Source: Oncomelania hupensis (lineage: Eukaryota; Mollusca; Gastropoda; Littorinimorpha; Pomatiopsidae). From it: a stretch of 64,000 nucleotides of DNA. Within the stretch, counting starts at the first letter, position 1. Every line of letters starts with the position of its first letter. Made by a program: the position numbers and the translations under genes. The stretch lies in contig CM072519.1 in the NCBI GenBank assembly GCA_036898135.1, positions 68,502,840-68,566,839 on the forward strand. The letters are read 5' to 3'. Shown one piece after another: positions 1 to 12,302 of the stretch. The notes under the pieces are model-generated. The model was given only the letters and a program-made list of their open reading frames with translations, was not told where the DNA came from and searched no databases.

Positions 1-590
1 AGACGTTACACTACATTGGTGGCCATAGACGTTACACTACAATGGTGGCCATAGACGTTACACTACATTGGTGGCCATAGACGCTACACTACAATGGTGG
101 CCATAGACGTTACACTACAATGGTGGCTATAGACGTTACACTACAATGGTGGCCATAGACGTTACACTACAATGGTGGCCATAGACGTTACACTACAATG
201 GTGGCCATAGACGTTACACTACAATGGTGGCTATAGACGTTACACTACAATGGTGGCTATAGACGTTACACTACAATGGTAGCTATAGACGTTACACTAC
301 AATGGTGGCCATAGACGTTACACTACAATGGTGGCTATAGACGTTACACTACAATGGTTGCCATAGACGTTACACTACATTGGTGGCCATAGACGTTACA
401 CTACAATGGTGGCTATAGACGTTACACTACAATGGTGGCCATAGACGTTACTCTACAATGGTAGCTATAGACGTTACACTACAATGGTGGCCATAGACGT
501 TACTCTACAATGGTAGCTATAGACGTTACACTACAATGGTGGCCATAGACGTTACTCTACAATGGTAGCTTTAGACGTTACACTACAATT
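1..590 (+). repeat. 26-bp minisatellite, about 22 copies, cut by the window start
   Basis: Unit AGACGTTACACTACAATGGT followed by GGCCAT, with variants (ACAT/ACAA, GGCC/GGCT/AGCT) in non-random order. It ends in a divergent half unit at about 590. Confidence 0.95.
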
Positions 591-623
591 CAGTCTTTAT
601 TTCATCTCCGTTTGTTTTTTTCA

Positions 624-624
<1 letters not shown>

Positions 625-665
<41 letters not shown>

Positions 666-679
666 TGTGTGTGTGTGTG
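625..679 (+). repeat. (TG)n microsatellite
   Basis: About 26 TG units with a GGG interruption, between the 26-bp minisatellite and an RTE fragment. Confidence 0.92.
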
Positions 680-1065
680 AAATTCCTATCCTATCCTATC
701 CTGCAACTCAAAGATCGTTAGGGGCAACACAGATGATCGTTTAACCAGCGTATTCCATTTTTCTCTGTTCTCAGCCTCCCTCATGGCTTCGTTCAGTGTC
801 AAACCAGTCCATCCTCGAATGTTGTTCTACCACCTCTTTTTCTGCCTCCCTCTTCTTCTACCTCCTTGCACTGTGCCTTGCAGGATGGTCTTTGGCCATA
901 CCATCGGAGTTTGCGTTTATTCACCATTGTGAGCATGTCATCATGTTGTCCAATGGCTTGTGTGATGGTCTGTCGGACTTCTTCGTTGGTGATGTGCTGG
1001 GTGTAGGAAATGTCCAGAAGTCTTCTGTAGCACCTCATCTCCATGCTTTGTATTCTTCTTTGTAG
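673..1065 (-). mobile_element. RTE-type LINE 3' fragment
   Basis: The - strand encodes EMRCYRRLLDISYTQHITNE and RKLRWYGQ, then a 3' UTR ending in GGATAGGATAGGA at 685-700, the family's (GGATA)n tail. Frameshifts are present. 5' truncated. Confidence 0.8.
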
Positions 1066-1080
1066 TGATTAAATCCCTTC

Positions 1081-1360
1081 AAAGAATATCTCCCTCTCTC
1101 TCTCTCTTCCTCTCTCTCTCTCTCCCTTTCTCTCTCTCTCCCTCTCTCTCCCTTACTCTTTTACCCTTGCAAAATAAAACTATCTTATCTTACATCCCTC
1201 TCTCTCTCCCTCTCTCTCTCTCGTCATCTCTCTTCCTCTCTCTCTCCCTCTTTCTCTCCCTCCACCTCTCTCTCCCTCTCTCTTTCTCCCTCCCTCTCTC
1301 TCTCCCTCCACCTCTCTCTCCCTCTCTCTCTCATTCCCTCTCTCTCTCCCCACTCTTCTT
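1081..1360 (+). repeat. CT-rich low-complexity tract
   Basis: CTCTCTCC-type sequence over about 280 bp, broken by a unique AAAATAAAACTATCTTATCT segment near 1170. Confidence 0.88.
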
Positions 1361-1517
1361 GCAGTTTGTCAAGGGCGCTGTTTGTAAGATGATTCACTTA
1401 GGTCTTGAAAAAACTAGTTTCTGTCTCAAGACACCCCCCCCCCACCTTCCTCTCCTGCACCTATTTCCCCTTTCCTTTTTACCATCAATGTCGCCTCTTT
1501 TCTATCAAACGTAGCCA

Positions 1518-2405
<888 letters not shown>

Positions 2406-2412
<7 letters not shown>

Positions 2413-2490
2413 CTAGTAATATTTATATAGCGCTGTTTCCCAATGAACAATATCAGTTCAAAGCGCAGTACTCACGCATTCATTCTAAAC
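2406..2490 (-). repeat. LINE/SINE 3' tail fragment
   Basis: AATATTTATATAGCGCTGTT followed by CAAAGCGCAGTACTCACGCA is the terminal sequence seen at several LINE and SINE ends in this window. Confidence 0.45.
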
Positions 2491-2808
2491 ATCCAGCTTC
2501 ATCTGTTCTTCTCGATATCCCCCTCCCTCCCCCTTCACCTCCTTCCACACCTGCTTTCGTCTGTTTGTAGTTTCTTTTCATAAACTCAACCTATTCAAAT
2601 TTGTTACCTTTCGGTCTTGCTTGTTTTTTTTTTTTCTGAGTTAAGTCCATCCTGTTCGTACATACGTAGCATCATTGAGTCCGCTGTACCTGCTTTCGTT
2701 TCATCTCTCTCTTCTCCCCATCTCATCTCCATCCCTCTCCCTCCCTCTCCCCTCGCTTTCACCTCCCACTTATCACAACTTCTTTTATCTGCAAATTACT
2801 GTACATCC

Positions 2809-2811
<3 letters not shown>

Positions 2812-2870
<59 letters not shown>
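2812..2870 (+). repeat. (CT)n microsatellite
   Basis: About 29 pure CT units. Confidence 0.95.
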
Positions 2871-2875
<5 letters not shown>

Positions 2876-3005
2876 GCGTGAGCGTGAATGGGTTGTTTGA
2901 TGATGGAAAGAACTCTTTCAAACACTTCAACCGCCTGTGCAAACTCAGTACAGCACCCGTGCAACCAGCGATAGCCTTTCAAATGAGTTAGTTAGTGAGT
3001 CATTG

Positions 3006-3640
3006 TTTATACGGTCCAGAGCCGAATCAGGACCACAACTTGGTTGAAAGAGGACTCATCCCTGATCCATGTCGAAAAGATCCATTGAAGCAACCCTAAT
3101 GGTAACACCGAAGGCACTCCACCAGCTGGTCACTTTACAATAAAGGCATCCCAAGCAAGGGACGCTGAGGCTTTACTGTAATTTATCGAACCCCAGTTTA
3201 CAAAAACAAAATAAAATATAAACACCATTATAAAATATCAACTAAACACATTTAAAATGCCTAAATTGCTAAATTGCGAAATAATAATGCCAAAGAAAGC
3301 CCTAGTGACCATTTGGCAGAAAGTGTCCAATATCCCCAAGCTGACCCAACAGACCCCATATACAAATCAGGAGCTTTTGGAAAGTTTTCAAGTATAAAGG
3401 TAAGTGACTGGTCTAGCGAAGAAGAAGATGGTATAGTAGATCGATAGAACAGAGTATAAATGAGAAAGAACACAGGAGAAAGACAGCGACAGCGGGGATT
3501 TAAAGCACTAACTTTCCAGAATGTGGGGATGCTATTTATACACAAACCCCCGGCATTCTCACATGGGGCCCTGACATGAGCCGACCTCTTTGTGAAGTCA
3601 GAAGGCCTTCTTGCGACACACACTTCGTAGCTCAGGCTGG
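3006..3640 (-). repeat. Dispersed repeat, copy 1 (unclassified)
   Basis: Read on the - strand it matches 36655-37225 through GACCAGTCAC, TGGACACTTTCTGCCAAATG, GTCACTAGGG, TTGCCTAAGC-like segments and TTATTGTAAAGTGACC-type segments. It ends at GAGCCGAATCAGGACC. No coding frame found. Confidence 0.6.
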
Positions 3641-3760
3641 CCGTGGTTAATGGTCGAACTCCACTAATCTCTGCGCCTGAAGCGGAAAAAAAAGAAAGAA
3701 AAAAAAGACTTTTTTTTTCAAGTTGTACATCATTGAATCGCCATCGCACACCCGTCTTGC

Positions 3761-3762
<2 letters not shown>

Positions 3763-3834
<72 letters not shown>
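3763..3834 (+). repeat. (GA)n microsatellite
   Basis: About 36 pure GA units. Confidence 0.95.
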
Positions 3835-3838
<4 letters not shown>

Positions 3839-3839
3839 C

Positions 3840-4982
3840 AACTTCCGCCGTGACGTCACCTGATGTGAATTATAGTTATTCCTTGCTTAATAGCTGCTGG
3901 AACTTTTGAGAGCTACTAGACCATGATTATCAGTTTTGTGAACAGAGAGGTTCGTCCTGTTTTGGGTGTGTATCTAGGATTGCGCACTGATTTGGCTCAG
4001 GAGAACTAGAAGGGTACGTATATTCCGCGTTAGTTTGCAGGGTGCGAGTGGGGACACCGATCGGGATTTGTGTTTAAATCTCTGTCAGCTCGGCTTGTTT
4101 TGATGGTCAACGAGAAGAAAGAGGGAGCGTGTTTTTGAAGCACACACAAAAATAATTATACCTGCAATTGTCACAGGTAAAGACTTACATTTCATGTTTT
4201 CTTTTGCTTATTTGTTTTACTACCATGTATACTTGTAATCGTATAATATTCCCCTATATTAGATTTTCGAACAAAGCTCTCAATATACATCTATCGTCCC
4301 CTATACGCTTATGTGTCCGGGGACGTTAATCTATTTTAACTAACTCTCAATATAAAAAAATCAACAGATGAAAACACAGAAAACGGAAGGCGTGTGTTTG
4401 CGTATATGACGCGCGGAAAACGTCACGAATTTGGGAATATGGTATTTTGTTGTTTTGGGTGGTATGGTATTGAATTTCCTAATGATAAGGTTAGAATGTA
4501 GATGTGTCTGTAGCTCTGTTTTGTATAAAATCACTGTCAATACCTGTCAAAAATAAATCTTCGTCTAGTGCAGCTAAAAGGTTTGCCAACAAACTGTCTT
4601 TAGCAGGACATTGCTTATTATGGTTTGAACTTTGTAAACTACCTGGAACAAGCAGGTGAGCTTGACCTTGACGTGTTATTCCAATAACAATGATTATTAA
4701 TAAAAAGTTTAAAAAATAAATTTAAAGAAAGACAAGAAACTATAGTGCAATATAATGTCATATTTTATATTATATTGACGGATCTTTCCTTGAGGAGTTT
4801 AAAAAAAATTAGTTCAAAGAGTGCGAACGATTAACTATGAATACTTTTTAACATCTACAATTAAATATGAACTGTGAGTGATTTTATTTGTGCTGAAACG
4901 TTTGATGACCAGGAGGCCATTTTTTTAGGGCATAAATTCGAAAGCATTGTTTACTTTTGGCGAAAACAGTTTACCCTAAAAT
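3840..4982. other. Apparently single-copy, AT-rich stretch
   Basis: No coding exon, tandem repeat or complete mobile element recognised. A phrase near 4295 (CCTATACGCTTATGTGTCC) resembles the 3' part of the SINE at 24665-24845, so an old SINE end may be present. Confidence 0.5.
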
Positions 4983-5545
4983 TGGCATTGTTATGACATT
5001 AAGCAATGATAAAATGGCATTGTTATTACATTAAGCAATGATAAAAGTGGCATTATTATCACATTAAGCAATGATAAAAGTGGCATTATTATTACATTAA
5101 GCAATGATAAAAGTGGCATTGTTATTACATTAAGCAATGATAAAATTGGCATTATTATTACATTAAGCAATGATAAAAGTAGCATTGTTATTACATTAAG
5201 CAATGATAAAAGTGGCATTGTTATTACATTAAGCAATGATAAAATTGGCATTGTTATTACATTAAGCAATGATAAAAGTGGCATTGTCATTACATTAAGC
5301 AATGATAAAAGTGGCATTACTATTACATTAAGCAATGATAAAAGTGGCATTGTTATTACATTAAGCAATGATAAAAGTGGCATTGTCATTACATTAAACA
5401 ATTATAAAAGTGGCATTATTATTACATTAAGCAAATGATAAAAGTGGCATTGTTATTACATTAAGCAAGAATAAAAGTGGCATTGTTATTGCATTCAGCA
5501 ATTATAAAATTTACATTGTTATTGCATTAAGCATTGATAAAAAAG
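4983..5545 (+). repeat. 33-bp minisatellite, about 17 copies
   Basis: Unit GGCATTGTTATTACATTAAG plus CAATGATAAAAGT. The period is a multiple of three, so one - strand frame stays open for 136 codons (LLSLLNVITMP repeats); this is not a gene. Copies degrade towards 5545. Confidence 0.95.
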
Positions 5546-5585
5546 CGGGCGTTCGTTGCTCAAACCAACCGGTAAAGTTTGAATG

Positions 5586-6185
5586 TTCCTTCCCTATTTT
5601 AATAATAATAATAATAACGTACATTTATATAGCGCAGTTTCCTGAAAAATGCCCAGGCTCACTGTGCTTCACAATTAAAAACTTAATTTAAGAATATGTA
5701 AAAAACACATTTTATGTAAAAACTTCACACTTAAAAAGGAAGTCATAAACAATAATACAAGAGCAGTGACAAAGCCATGCATAGCACCACAAAATCAATC
5801 AGGACATATCTGCGGCACACACTAAAATCGTTGACAATGACAATAGATGTATACAAAACAATAAGTTAAGAATCAGGCATGGATAGTGCATATCGAACCT
5901 CAGTCAAGACAGTCATAATCTCAGAAAGCAGCATAGGATCAGAAAATAAAATATGATCAGTCAGAGTAGTATTGTCTGAACAGGTGTGTTTTAAGTGCTC
6001 GCTTGAAGGGTTGAGTGGTAGGAATAAGTCGAATACGTGCTGGTAAAGTGTTCCATTGTTTCGGGGCAGAATAAGCAAATGCTCTCGCTCCGTAGGATTT
6101 CGTGCGGATTCTAGGGATGCACATTTTAACGGTACAGCCGTGTAACCTTTGACCCTCTTTCTGTGTGAATCAGGCGGTTTCAAGA
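5586..6185 (-). mobile_element. L2-type LINE 3' fragment
   Basis: The - strand carries the end of the RT ORF (CASLESARNPTEREHLL, RNNGTLYQHVFDLFLPL and SEHLKHTCSDNTTLTDH) and a 3' UTR ending at the GCGCTATATAAATGTACG plus (TTA)n tail at 5586-5635. It is closely related to the 20504-21370 copy. Frame-shifted relative to the intact family. 5' truncated. Confidence 0.8.
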
Positions 6186-6205
6186 GTGCGTCTATGGTGT
6201 CTAGT

Positions 6206-6300
6206 GTAGGGTAGGGTAGGTAAGGTAGGGTAGGGTAGGGTTGGGTAGGGCAGGTTAGGGTAGGGTAGGGTGGGGTAGGGTAGGGTAGGGTAAGGCAGGG
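6206..6300 (+). repeat. Degenerate (GGGTA)n tract
   Basis: Pentamer GTAGG repeated with substitutions (GTAAG, TTGGG, GCAGG) over about 95 bp, directly beyond an L2 fragment. Superficially telomere-like, but the period is five. Confidence 0.75.
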
Positions 6301-6866
6301 TCTATATAATCAACCTAAATCCAAAAACCTTACGAGCAATTGTTTTTACGGGTTCTGTCTCTTATCGGCTTTGGTAGACGCTATTTTTAGCTCCACAGTG
6401 TCGGCTAACCCTTGCTATCAATGGGAACAAAAACTGCGCAATTTGTCCATTTAAAAAAAACTATTATTTTGGAAAGAGTTATTTATGAGTTATGAGTAGT
6501 ACTCATGTAAACCTTGTGCTTCTGTGCGCTTTATTGTTTTGCCTTGTACTATTATCTGCTTGCTTTTTAATAGAAATGTTTAAAACCAACGACGAATGTT
6601 TTGTTGTAAGCGGGCAACACTCACTGTGAATGTTTGAAGGATCTGTGGTGTGGGGCGTAGTCAGAGTAGGTCCAGTTAAGAAGCCCATACAGGTAAAGAG
6701 ATTGATGCCTGCGTGATTGGAGTACACATTGCTACAGAACGCATTTTAAGGTCTGCTTTGTGTGGAAAGCAGTTAAGTTTTTATCACTGTTGGTTTTATT
6801 GATGGCTGCCTGCCTGTCTCTCCCGAGCATGTCTACTGACGTGGAGACGGCGCTATACAAGACCAC

Positions 6867-7069
6867 ATCATCATCATCATCATCATCATCATTATCATGA
6901 TCATCATCATCTTCTTCTTCTCTCTCTCGCACTCTCTCTCTCTCTCTCTCTCGCTCTCTCTCTCTTTCATTTTCTCGTTTCTCCCTCCCTCTCTTTTGCT
7001 TTGACACATGCACACTAACGCCCGCTATCTTGCATGCACACACGCACATACATTCGTACCCATGGGGGG

Positions 7070-7139
<70 letters not shown>
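6867..7139 (+). repeat. CAT, CT and AG microsatellite cluster
   Basis: (CAT)n at 6867-6910, (CT)n at 6920-6965 and (AG)n at 7074-7139. The last precedes the 44-bp minisatellite. Confidence 0.9.
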
Positions 7140-7142
<3 letters not shown>

Positions 7143-7206
7143 AACACAAGCCAATAAGGTAGTAAGTAAACTTTGGCTGCTGCCCCTATTTTGATTATAT
7201 CGATAC

Positions 7207-9312
7207 ATATGGCTGTGGCATATTGGAAGGGATGGTGAAACAGGGATAGGGGATGCCTGTGGCATATTGGAAGGGATGGTGAAACAGGGATAGGGGATGC
7301 CTGTGGCACAGTGATGTCCCGAGGCCTCGGACATCGGTCATGGTCCGATTCGTTTGGAAAATGACCGAATGCAAACACCTGTGTCCCGTCAAATGTCCGA
7401 TTCTTTTGCGAAATTAGCGGTCATTGTCCGATTGTATTATGACTAGAGCGGTCACTGCAAGAAACATCTGTACAAACTGGAGTGTCAAAGCCGTTAAAAC
7501 GAGTTTGAATAGTGGACAATGTTAGACTATTATCACTCTTTAGTACATTCCGTCGAACAACAAAAGGGCCGCAACTCTCGACACTTTTGAAAGGGAAATA
7601 ACCGACACCATACTTCCTCTGCAACGATCTTAAAGAAGCACCATTAATCGGTTCGCTTCACAATCTGAATGTCCTATTGCTTTTATGTAGTCAGGACATG
7701 ATGTCCGATTAGTTTTATGATTTAGGACATTTTGTCCTATTGCCCTCTAATCCTAGGAACACCACTGGTGGCATATTGGAAGGGATGGTGAAACAGGGAT
7801 AGGGGATGCCTAGCGCCTGTGGCATATTGGAAGGGATGATGAAACAGGAATAGGGGATGCCTGTGGCATATTGGAAGGGATGATGAAACAGGGATAGGGG
7901 ATGCCTGTGGCATATTGGAAGGGATGGTGAAACAGGGACAGGGGATGCCTGTGGCATATTGGAAGGGATGGTGAAACAGGGACAGGGGATGCCTGTGGCA
8001 TATTGGAAGGGATGGTGAAACAGGGACAGGGGATGCCTGTGGCATATTGGAAGGGATGGTGAAACAGGGATAGGGTATGCCTGTAGCATATTGGAAGGGA
8101 TGGTGAAACAGGGATAGGGTATGCCTGTAGCATATTGGAAGGGATGGTGAAACAGGGATAGGGTATGCCTGTAGCATATTGGAAGGGATGGTGAAACAGG
8201 GATAGGGTATGCCTGTGGCATATTGGAAGGGATGGTGAAACAGGGATAGGGGATGCCTGTGGCATATTGGAAGGGATGGTGAAACAGGGATAGGGGATGC
8301 CTGTGGCATATTGGAAGGGATGGTGAAACAGGGATAGGGGATGCCTGTGGCATATTGGAAGGGATGGTGAAACAGGGATAGGGGATGCCTGTGGCATATT
8401 GGAAGGGATGGTGAAACAGGGATAGGGGATGCCTGTGGCATATTGGAAGGGATGGTGAAACAGGGATAGGGGATGCCTGTGGCATATTGGAAGGGATAGT
8501 GAAACAGGGATAGGGGATGCCTGTGGCATATTGGAAGGGATGGTGAAACAGGGATAGGGGATGCCTGTGGCATATTGGAAGGGATGGTGAAACAGGGATA
8601 GGGGATGCCTGTGGCATATTGGAAGGGATGGTGAAACAGGGATAGGGGATGCCTGTGGCATATTGGAAGGGATGGTGAAACAGGGATAGGGGATGCCTGT
8701 GGCATATTGGAAGGGATGGTGAAACAGGGATAGGGGATGCCTGTGGCATATTGGAAGGGATGGTGAAACAGGGATAGGGGATGCCTGTGGCATATTGGAA
8801 GGGATGGTGAAACAGGGATAGGGGATGCCTGTGGCATATTGGAAGGGATGGTGAAACAGGGATAGGGGATGCCTGTGGCATATTGGAAGGGATGGTGAAA
8901 CAGGGATAGGGGATGCCTGTGGCATATTGGAAGGGATGGTGAAACAGGGACAGGGGATGCCTGTGTCATATTGGAAGGGATGGTGAAACAGGGACAGGGG
9001 ATGCCTGTGGCATATTGGAAGGGATGGTGAAACAGGGACAGGGGATGCCTGTGGCATATTGGAAGGGATGGTGAAACAGGGATAGGGGATGCCTGTGGCA
9101 TATTGGAAGGGATGGTGAAACAGGGATAGGGGATGCCTGTGGCATATTGGAAGGGATGGTGAAACAGGGACAGGGGATGCCTGTGTCATATTGGAAGGGA
9201 TGGTGAAACAGGGACAGGGGATGCCTGTGGCATATTGGAAGGGATGGTGAAACAGGGACAGGGGATGCCTGTGGCATATTGGAAGGGATGGTGAAACAGG
9301 GATAGGGGATGG
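7207..9312 (+). repeat. 44-bp minisatellite, about 37 copies, interrupted at 7309-7767
   Basis: Unit GGCATATTGGAAGGGATGGT then GAAACAGGGATAGGGGATGC and CTGT. Two copies precede the MITE and about 35 follow. Variants (GACAGG, GGTATG, TAGCAT) cluster into higher-order blocks. All three - strand frames are open because the unit lacks stops. Confidence 0.95.
7309..7767. mobile_element. hAT-like MITE (459 bp) inside the 44-bp minisatellite
   Basis: The ends CAGTGATGTCCCGAGG and CCTAGGAACACCACTG are imperfect inverted repeats; GTGGCA flanks both sides (7303-7308 and 7768-7773), and the minisatellite resumes in register. The interior repeats motifs of the type GGACAT/ATGTCC. No coding capacity. Superfamily assignment rests on the CAGTGGTGTTCC-type terminus; a hAT would be expected to leave 8 bp rather than 6. 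Confidence 0.7.
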
Positions 9313-9326
9313 GGGGAACGTCCAAT

Positions 9327-9500
9327 GCCGTAGCTCAATGGTAGAGCGCTCGCCTGGCACACCGATGAACCCAGGTTGGAATCCCGTGTTGGGCAAGATT
9401 AAAGTGGCCATTTTTCATTGTCCATCTTCGCAGTGTGATTGCTCTGACGGTTCAGTGTTGATTTAGGTCCCTAACCCACTCCTTTCTGGGATGGTTATTC
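9327..9500 (+). mobile_element. tRNA-derived SINE
   Basis: Positions 9329-9400 carry TAGCTCAATGGTAGAGCGCT (A box) and GGTTGGAATCC (a B box with one change). A full cloverleaf does not form, so this is not a functional tRNA gene. The non-tRNA part continues to about 9500. It abuts the end of the 44-bp minisatellite. Confidence 0.65.
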
Positions 9501-9572
9501 CCTGTCTGTCGTATCCCCAATGGTGAATGTAGAGTACACTTCAAGGTTCATTCTTGCACATACAATCTTACG

Positions 9573-9573
9573 C

Positions 9574-9647
<74 letters not shown>

Positions 9648-9865
9648 CAGAGAGACAGAGACAGAGACAGAGACAGAGACAGACAGAGACAGAGACAGAG
9701 AGGCAGAGAGAGAAGCAAAGAGAGATAGAGACAGAGACATAGAGAGAAAGAGAGAGAGAGGGAGAGAGAGAGAGAGAGAGGGGGGGGGGGAGAGAGGGAG
9801 AACTTTTTTGGACAAAGAGAGACAGAGAGAGACAGAGAGGGTTAGAGAAATAAAGACAGACAAAT
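9573..9865 (+). repeat. (AG)n and (GAGACA)n purine tract
   Basis: About 60 bp of AG, then about 80 bp of GAGACA-type units and further purine-rich sequence. Confidence 0.92.
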
Positions 9866-10688
9866 AGAATACAGCCCCCAAAAAGTAACATTGTTTTAAG
9901 TTTATAAGAACAACAACCAGGAACCCCAAGAGAAAAACAAAGATATACAGAAAGGAGATAAAGGAAGTCGGAAAAGGATTGGTTGAAATACACGGACAGT
10001 AATTGGAGCTTTGGAGTGGTAGTGGGAGGGGTGGGGAAGGTAGAAGTGGGGGGAAGGGATAGAGGAAGCTGGGTGGGGCGAGTGTTGGTAATATCCGTCT
10101 TCGTGTTTGCCTACGTAGGTATTTACAGAGAGGCCGAAAAGAGGGAGGGGAGCCCTTTGGGTTACAACTACAGGTCACGTAAAGAGTGCACGGTATATCT
10201 TGCTGTCGGTAGGCCTTGCCTCAAATGAGTCACATATATATATTTTGTTTTTCTTTCAAGAGAACAAACGGTAGGTTCCTTACCATTTCGCTTGCTTGTC
10301 ATCCAAATTGTGGCAACTTTTTTTTTTTGGCATGAAGATTGTTTTTCTTGAGGACTTTATTCAAGCGTCTTCTCATGCTTTGGACAATCAGTCCCTTGAT
10401 TTCCAGCAAGGTCAGCTGATAATAATAATGGACATTTATATAGCGCTATTACTTGTCTTTTTATAGACAAGCGCATAGCGCTTTACATGAAAGGAAAGAA
10501 ACAAACATGAAACAACTTACAATATTGCATTAGAAATAATACAATGAGAAAAAATAAAATAAAATAAAACCAAACACACAACATCAAACAAATTACATAA
10601 AGTTAACTTTCTGCAAACAAGTCATCACAATCACAGCAAATCCACAAGCATAGCCAAAAGCAGAACAAATATGAGCTGCGGCTAGGGT

Positions 10689-12302
10689 CTATAGAATGAA
10701 GGATTTAGTCAGGGGTAGTAGAGTTTGAAGAGGTGAGATTTTAGAGCTTTCTTGAATGAGGGTGTGGTCTGCTTGTGTCTGATGTTGGCTGGAAGAGTGT
10801 TCCATTGTCTGGGTGCACAATAGGTGAATGCCCGTTCTCCGTACATTTTGGTGTTGGTTTTTTTGAATGCAGAGTGTGCGAGAGTCAGAAGAAGAGCGAA
10901 GAGTGCGAGAAGGGACATAGACTGACAGCAGATCTGACAGATATGAAGGGCAGGTTCCAGAGAAGAAATTGTGGCACAGTACGGACAGTTTGTATTTAAT
11001 GCGGGCCTCTATGGGTAGCCAATGAAGCTTACGGAGTAGTGGAGTGATGTGATCGCGCTTTTTTGCCCTAAAGACTAGCCTAGCAGCACAATTCTGGACT
11101 TTTTGAAGTTTGTCTATGAGATGACTCGGGCAGGAAGCCAGTAGGGCATTACAATAGTCTAGCCTAGACAAGACTAAAGCACAGACTAAGGTGATGGTTG
11201 CTTGAAGGGTTAAGTAGCAGCGAATGGAGCTGATCTGACGCAAGGCAGCATATGCTGATTTACAAACTTGTGCAATATGGAAATCAAGCGTCATGTCACT
11301 CGACATAAAAAAGCCTAGATTTCTAGCCGACTGAGAGAAAGAGATTTCATGCTCTCCTACACTTACAGAGGTGGGCAAGGTGCAAGCTAAGGCAGTTCTG
11401 GTCTTTTTGAACAGGAGAACCTCTGTTTTATCATCATTGAGCTTTAACTTGTTTTGTTTCATCCAGGATCGGACATTAGAAATGCAATTCTGTACAGTCT
11501 GGACATTGGTATCGATTTGTACCGGAAGACTTGATTTTAAAAGCTGAGTATCGTCAGCAAAAGCTTCAACAGTTACATCGTGTTTTTGAATCAGTTCGAG
11601 CAAAGGCTTTGTGTACAACACGAAGAGAATCGGTCCAAACACTGACCCCTGCGGCACACCATAAGTCAAATTTTCCTTCTTTGAGAGCACGTCAGCAATG
11701 CTGACAGTTTGCGTACGACCTTGGAGGTATGACTTGAACCAGGCCAAGGCATTCCCTGAAACTCCAAACTGCGACTCGAGAGTTTCGAACAGAATATTGT
11801 GGTCTACAGTGTCAAAGGCAGCCGATAGATCAAGAAGTGTTAGAAGAGATAAGTTGCCTTTGTCCAGAGCAAGCAGAATGTCACCTGTGATTTTGAGTAA
11901 TGCTGTCTCGGTGCTATGAGAGGTGCGATAGGCTGACTGATGGGGACTGAGAAGAGAGTTGCTTTGCAAGTATGAGAGTAACTGCTTCAGTACCAACTTT
12001 TCTGTAACCTTGGACAAAAATGATAGATTAGATACTGGTCTGTAGTTTTTTAGTTCATTCTGATTTAGGCTGGGCTTTTTTAGCAGTGGCTTGACAACTG
12101 CCGTCTTGAAAGGTGCAGGAACAGTAGCGGTGGACAGAGACTCATTGACAATGTGTGTTATTGTTGGGAGAAGAGGGTCAAGGCAGTCAAGGAGGAGAGA
12201 AGTGGGAATGGGATCAAGAGAACAAGTGGTTGGTTTAGATTTTTTTATGACCTCCCTGACTTCATTAACAGAAACTGGTTCAAAATGGTCAAAACCGTAC
12301 AT
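10689..12302 (-). pseudogene. LINE reverse transcriptase half
   Basis: 537 codons. RT motifs in order: SLDPIPTSLL, ELKNYRPVSNLSFLSKV, LLDLSAAFDTVDH, YGVPQGSVFGPILF and AFADDTQLL (near 11550), then LKLNDDKTEVLLF, ARNLGFFMSSDM, LDYCNALLASCP, AARLVFRAKKRDHITPLL, LHWLPIEARIKYKL and the C-terminal HTLIQESSKI. The RT core looks intact, but the frame is separated from its endonuclease, so the copy is presumably dead. Confidence 0.85.

Noticed and set aside
1..590. CRISPR-like array
   Set aside because: Units are directly contiguous 26-mers without unique spacers, in eukaryotic DNA.
4991..5401. Leucine-rich 136-codon - strand frame
   Set aside because: Translation of the 33-bp minisatellite; no evidence of a gene beyond periodicity.
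6206..6300. Telomeric repeat
   Set aside because: The period is five (GGGTA), not TTAGGG; degenerate and internal.
9327..9400. Functional tRNA gene (Gly- or Ala-like)
   Set aside because: The B box is altered and no complete cloverleaf forms.
7715..9411. Three overlapping - strand frames of 388-533 codons repeating PYPCFTIPSNMPQASP
   Set aside because: The 44-bp repeat unit lacks stops in these frames and 44 is not a multiple of three, so each frame cycles through the same peptides. No start context, splice signals or similarity to a protein family.
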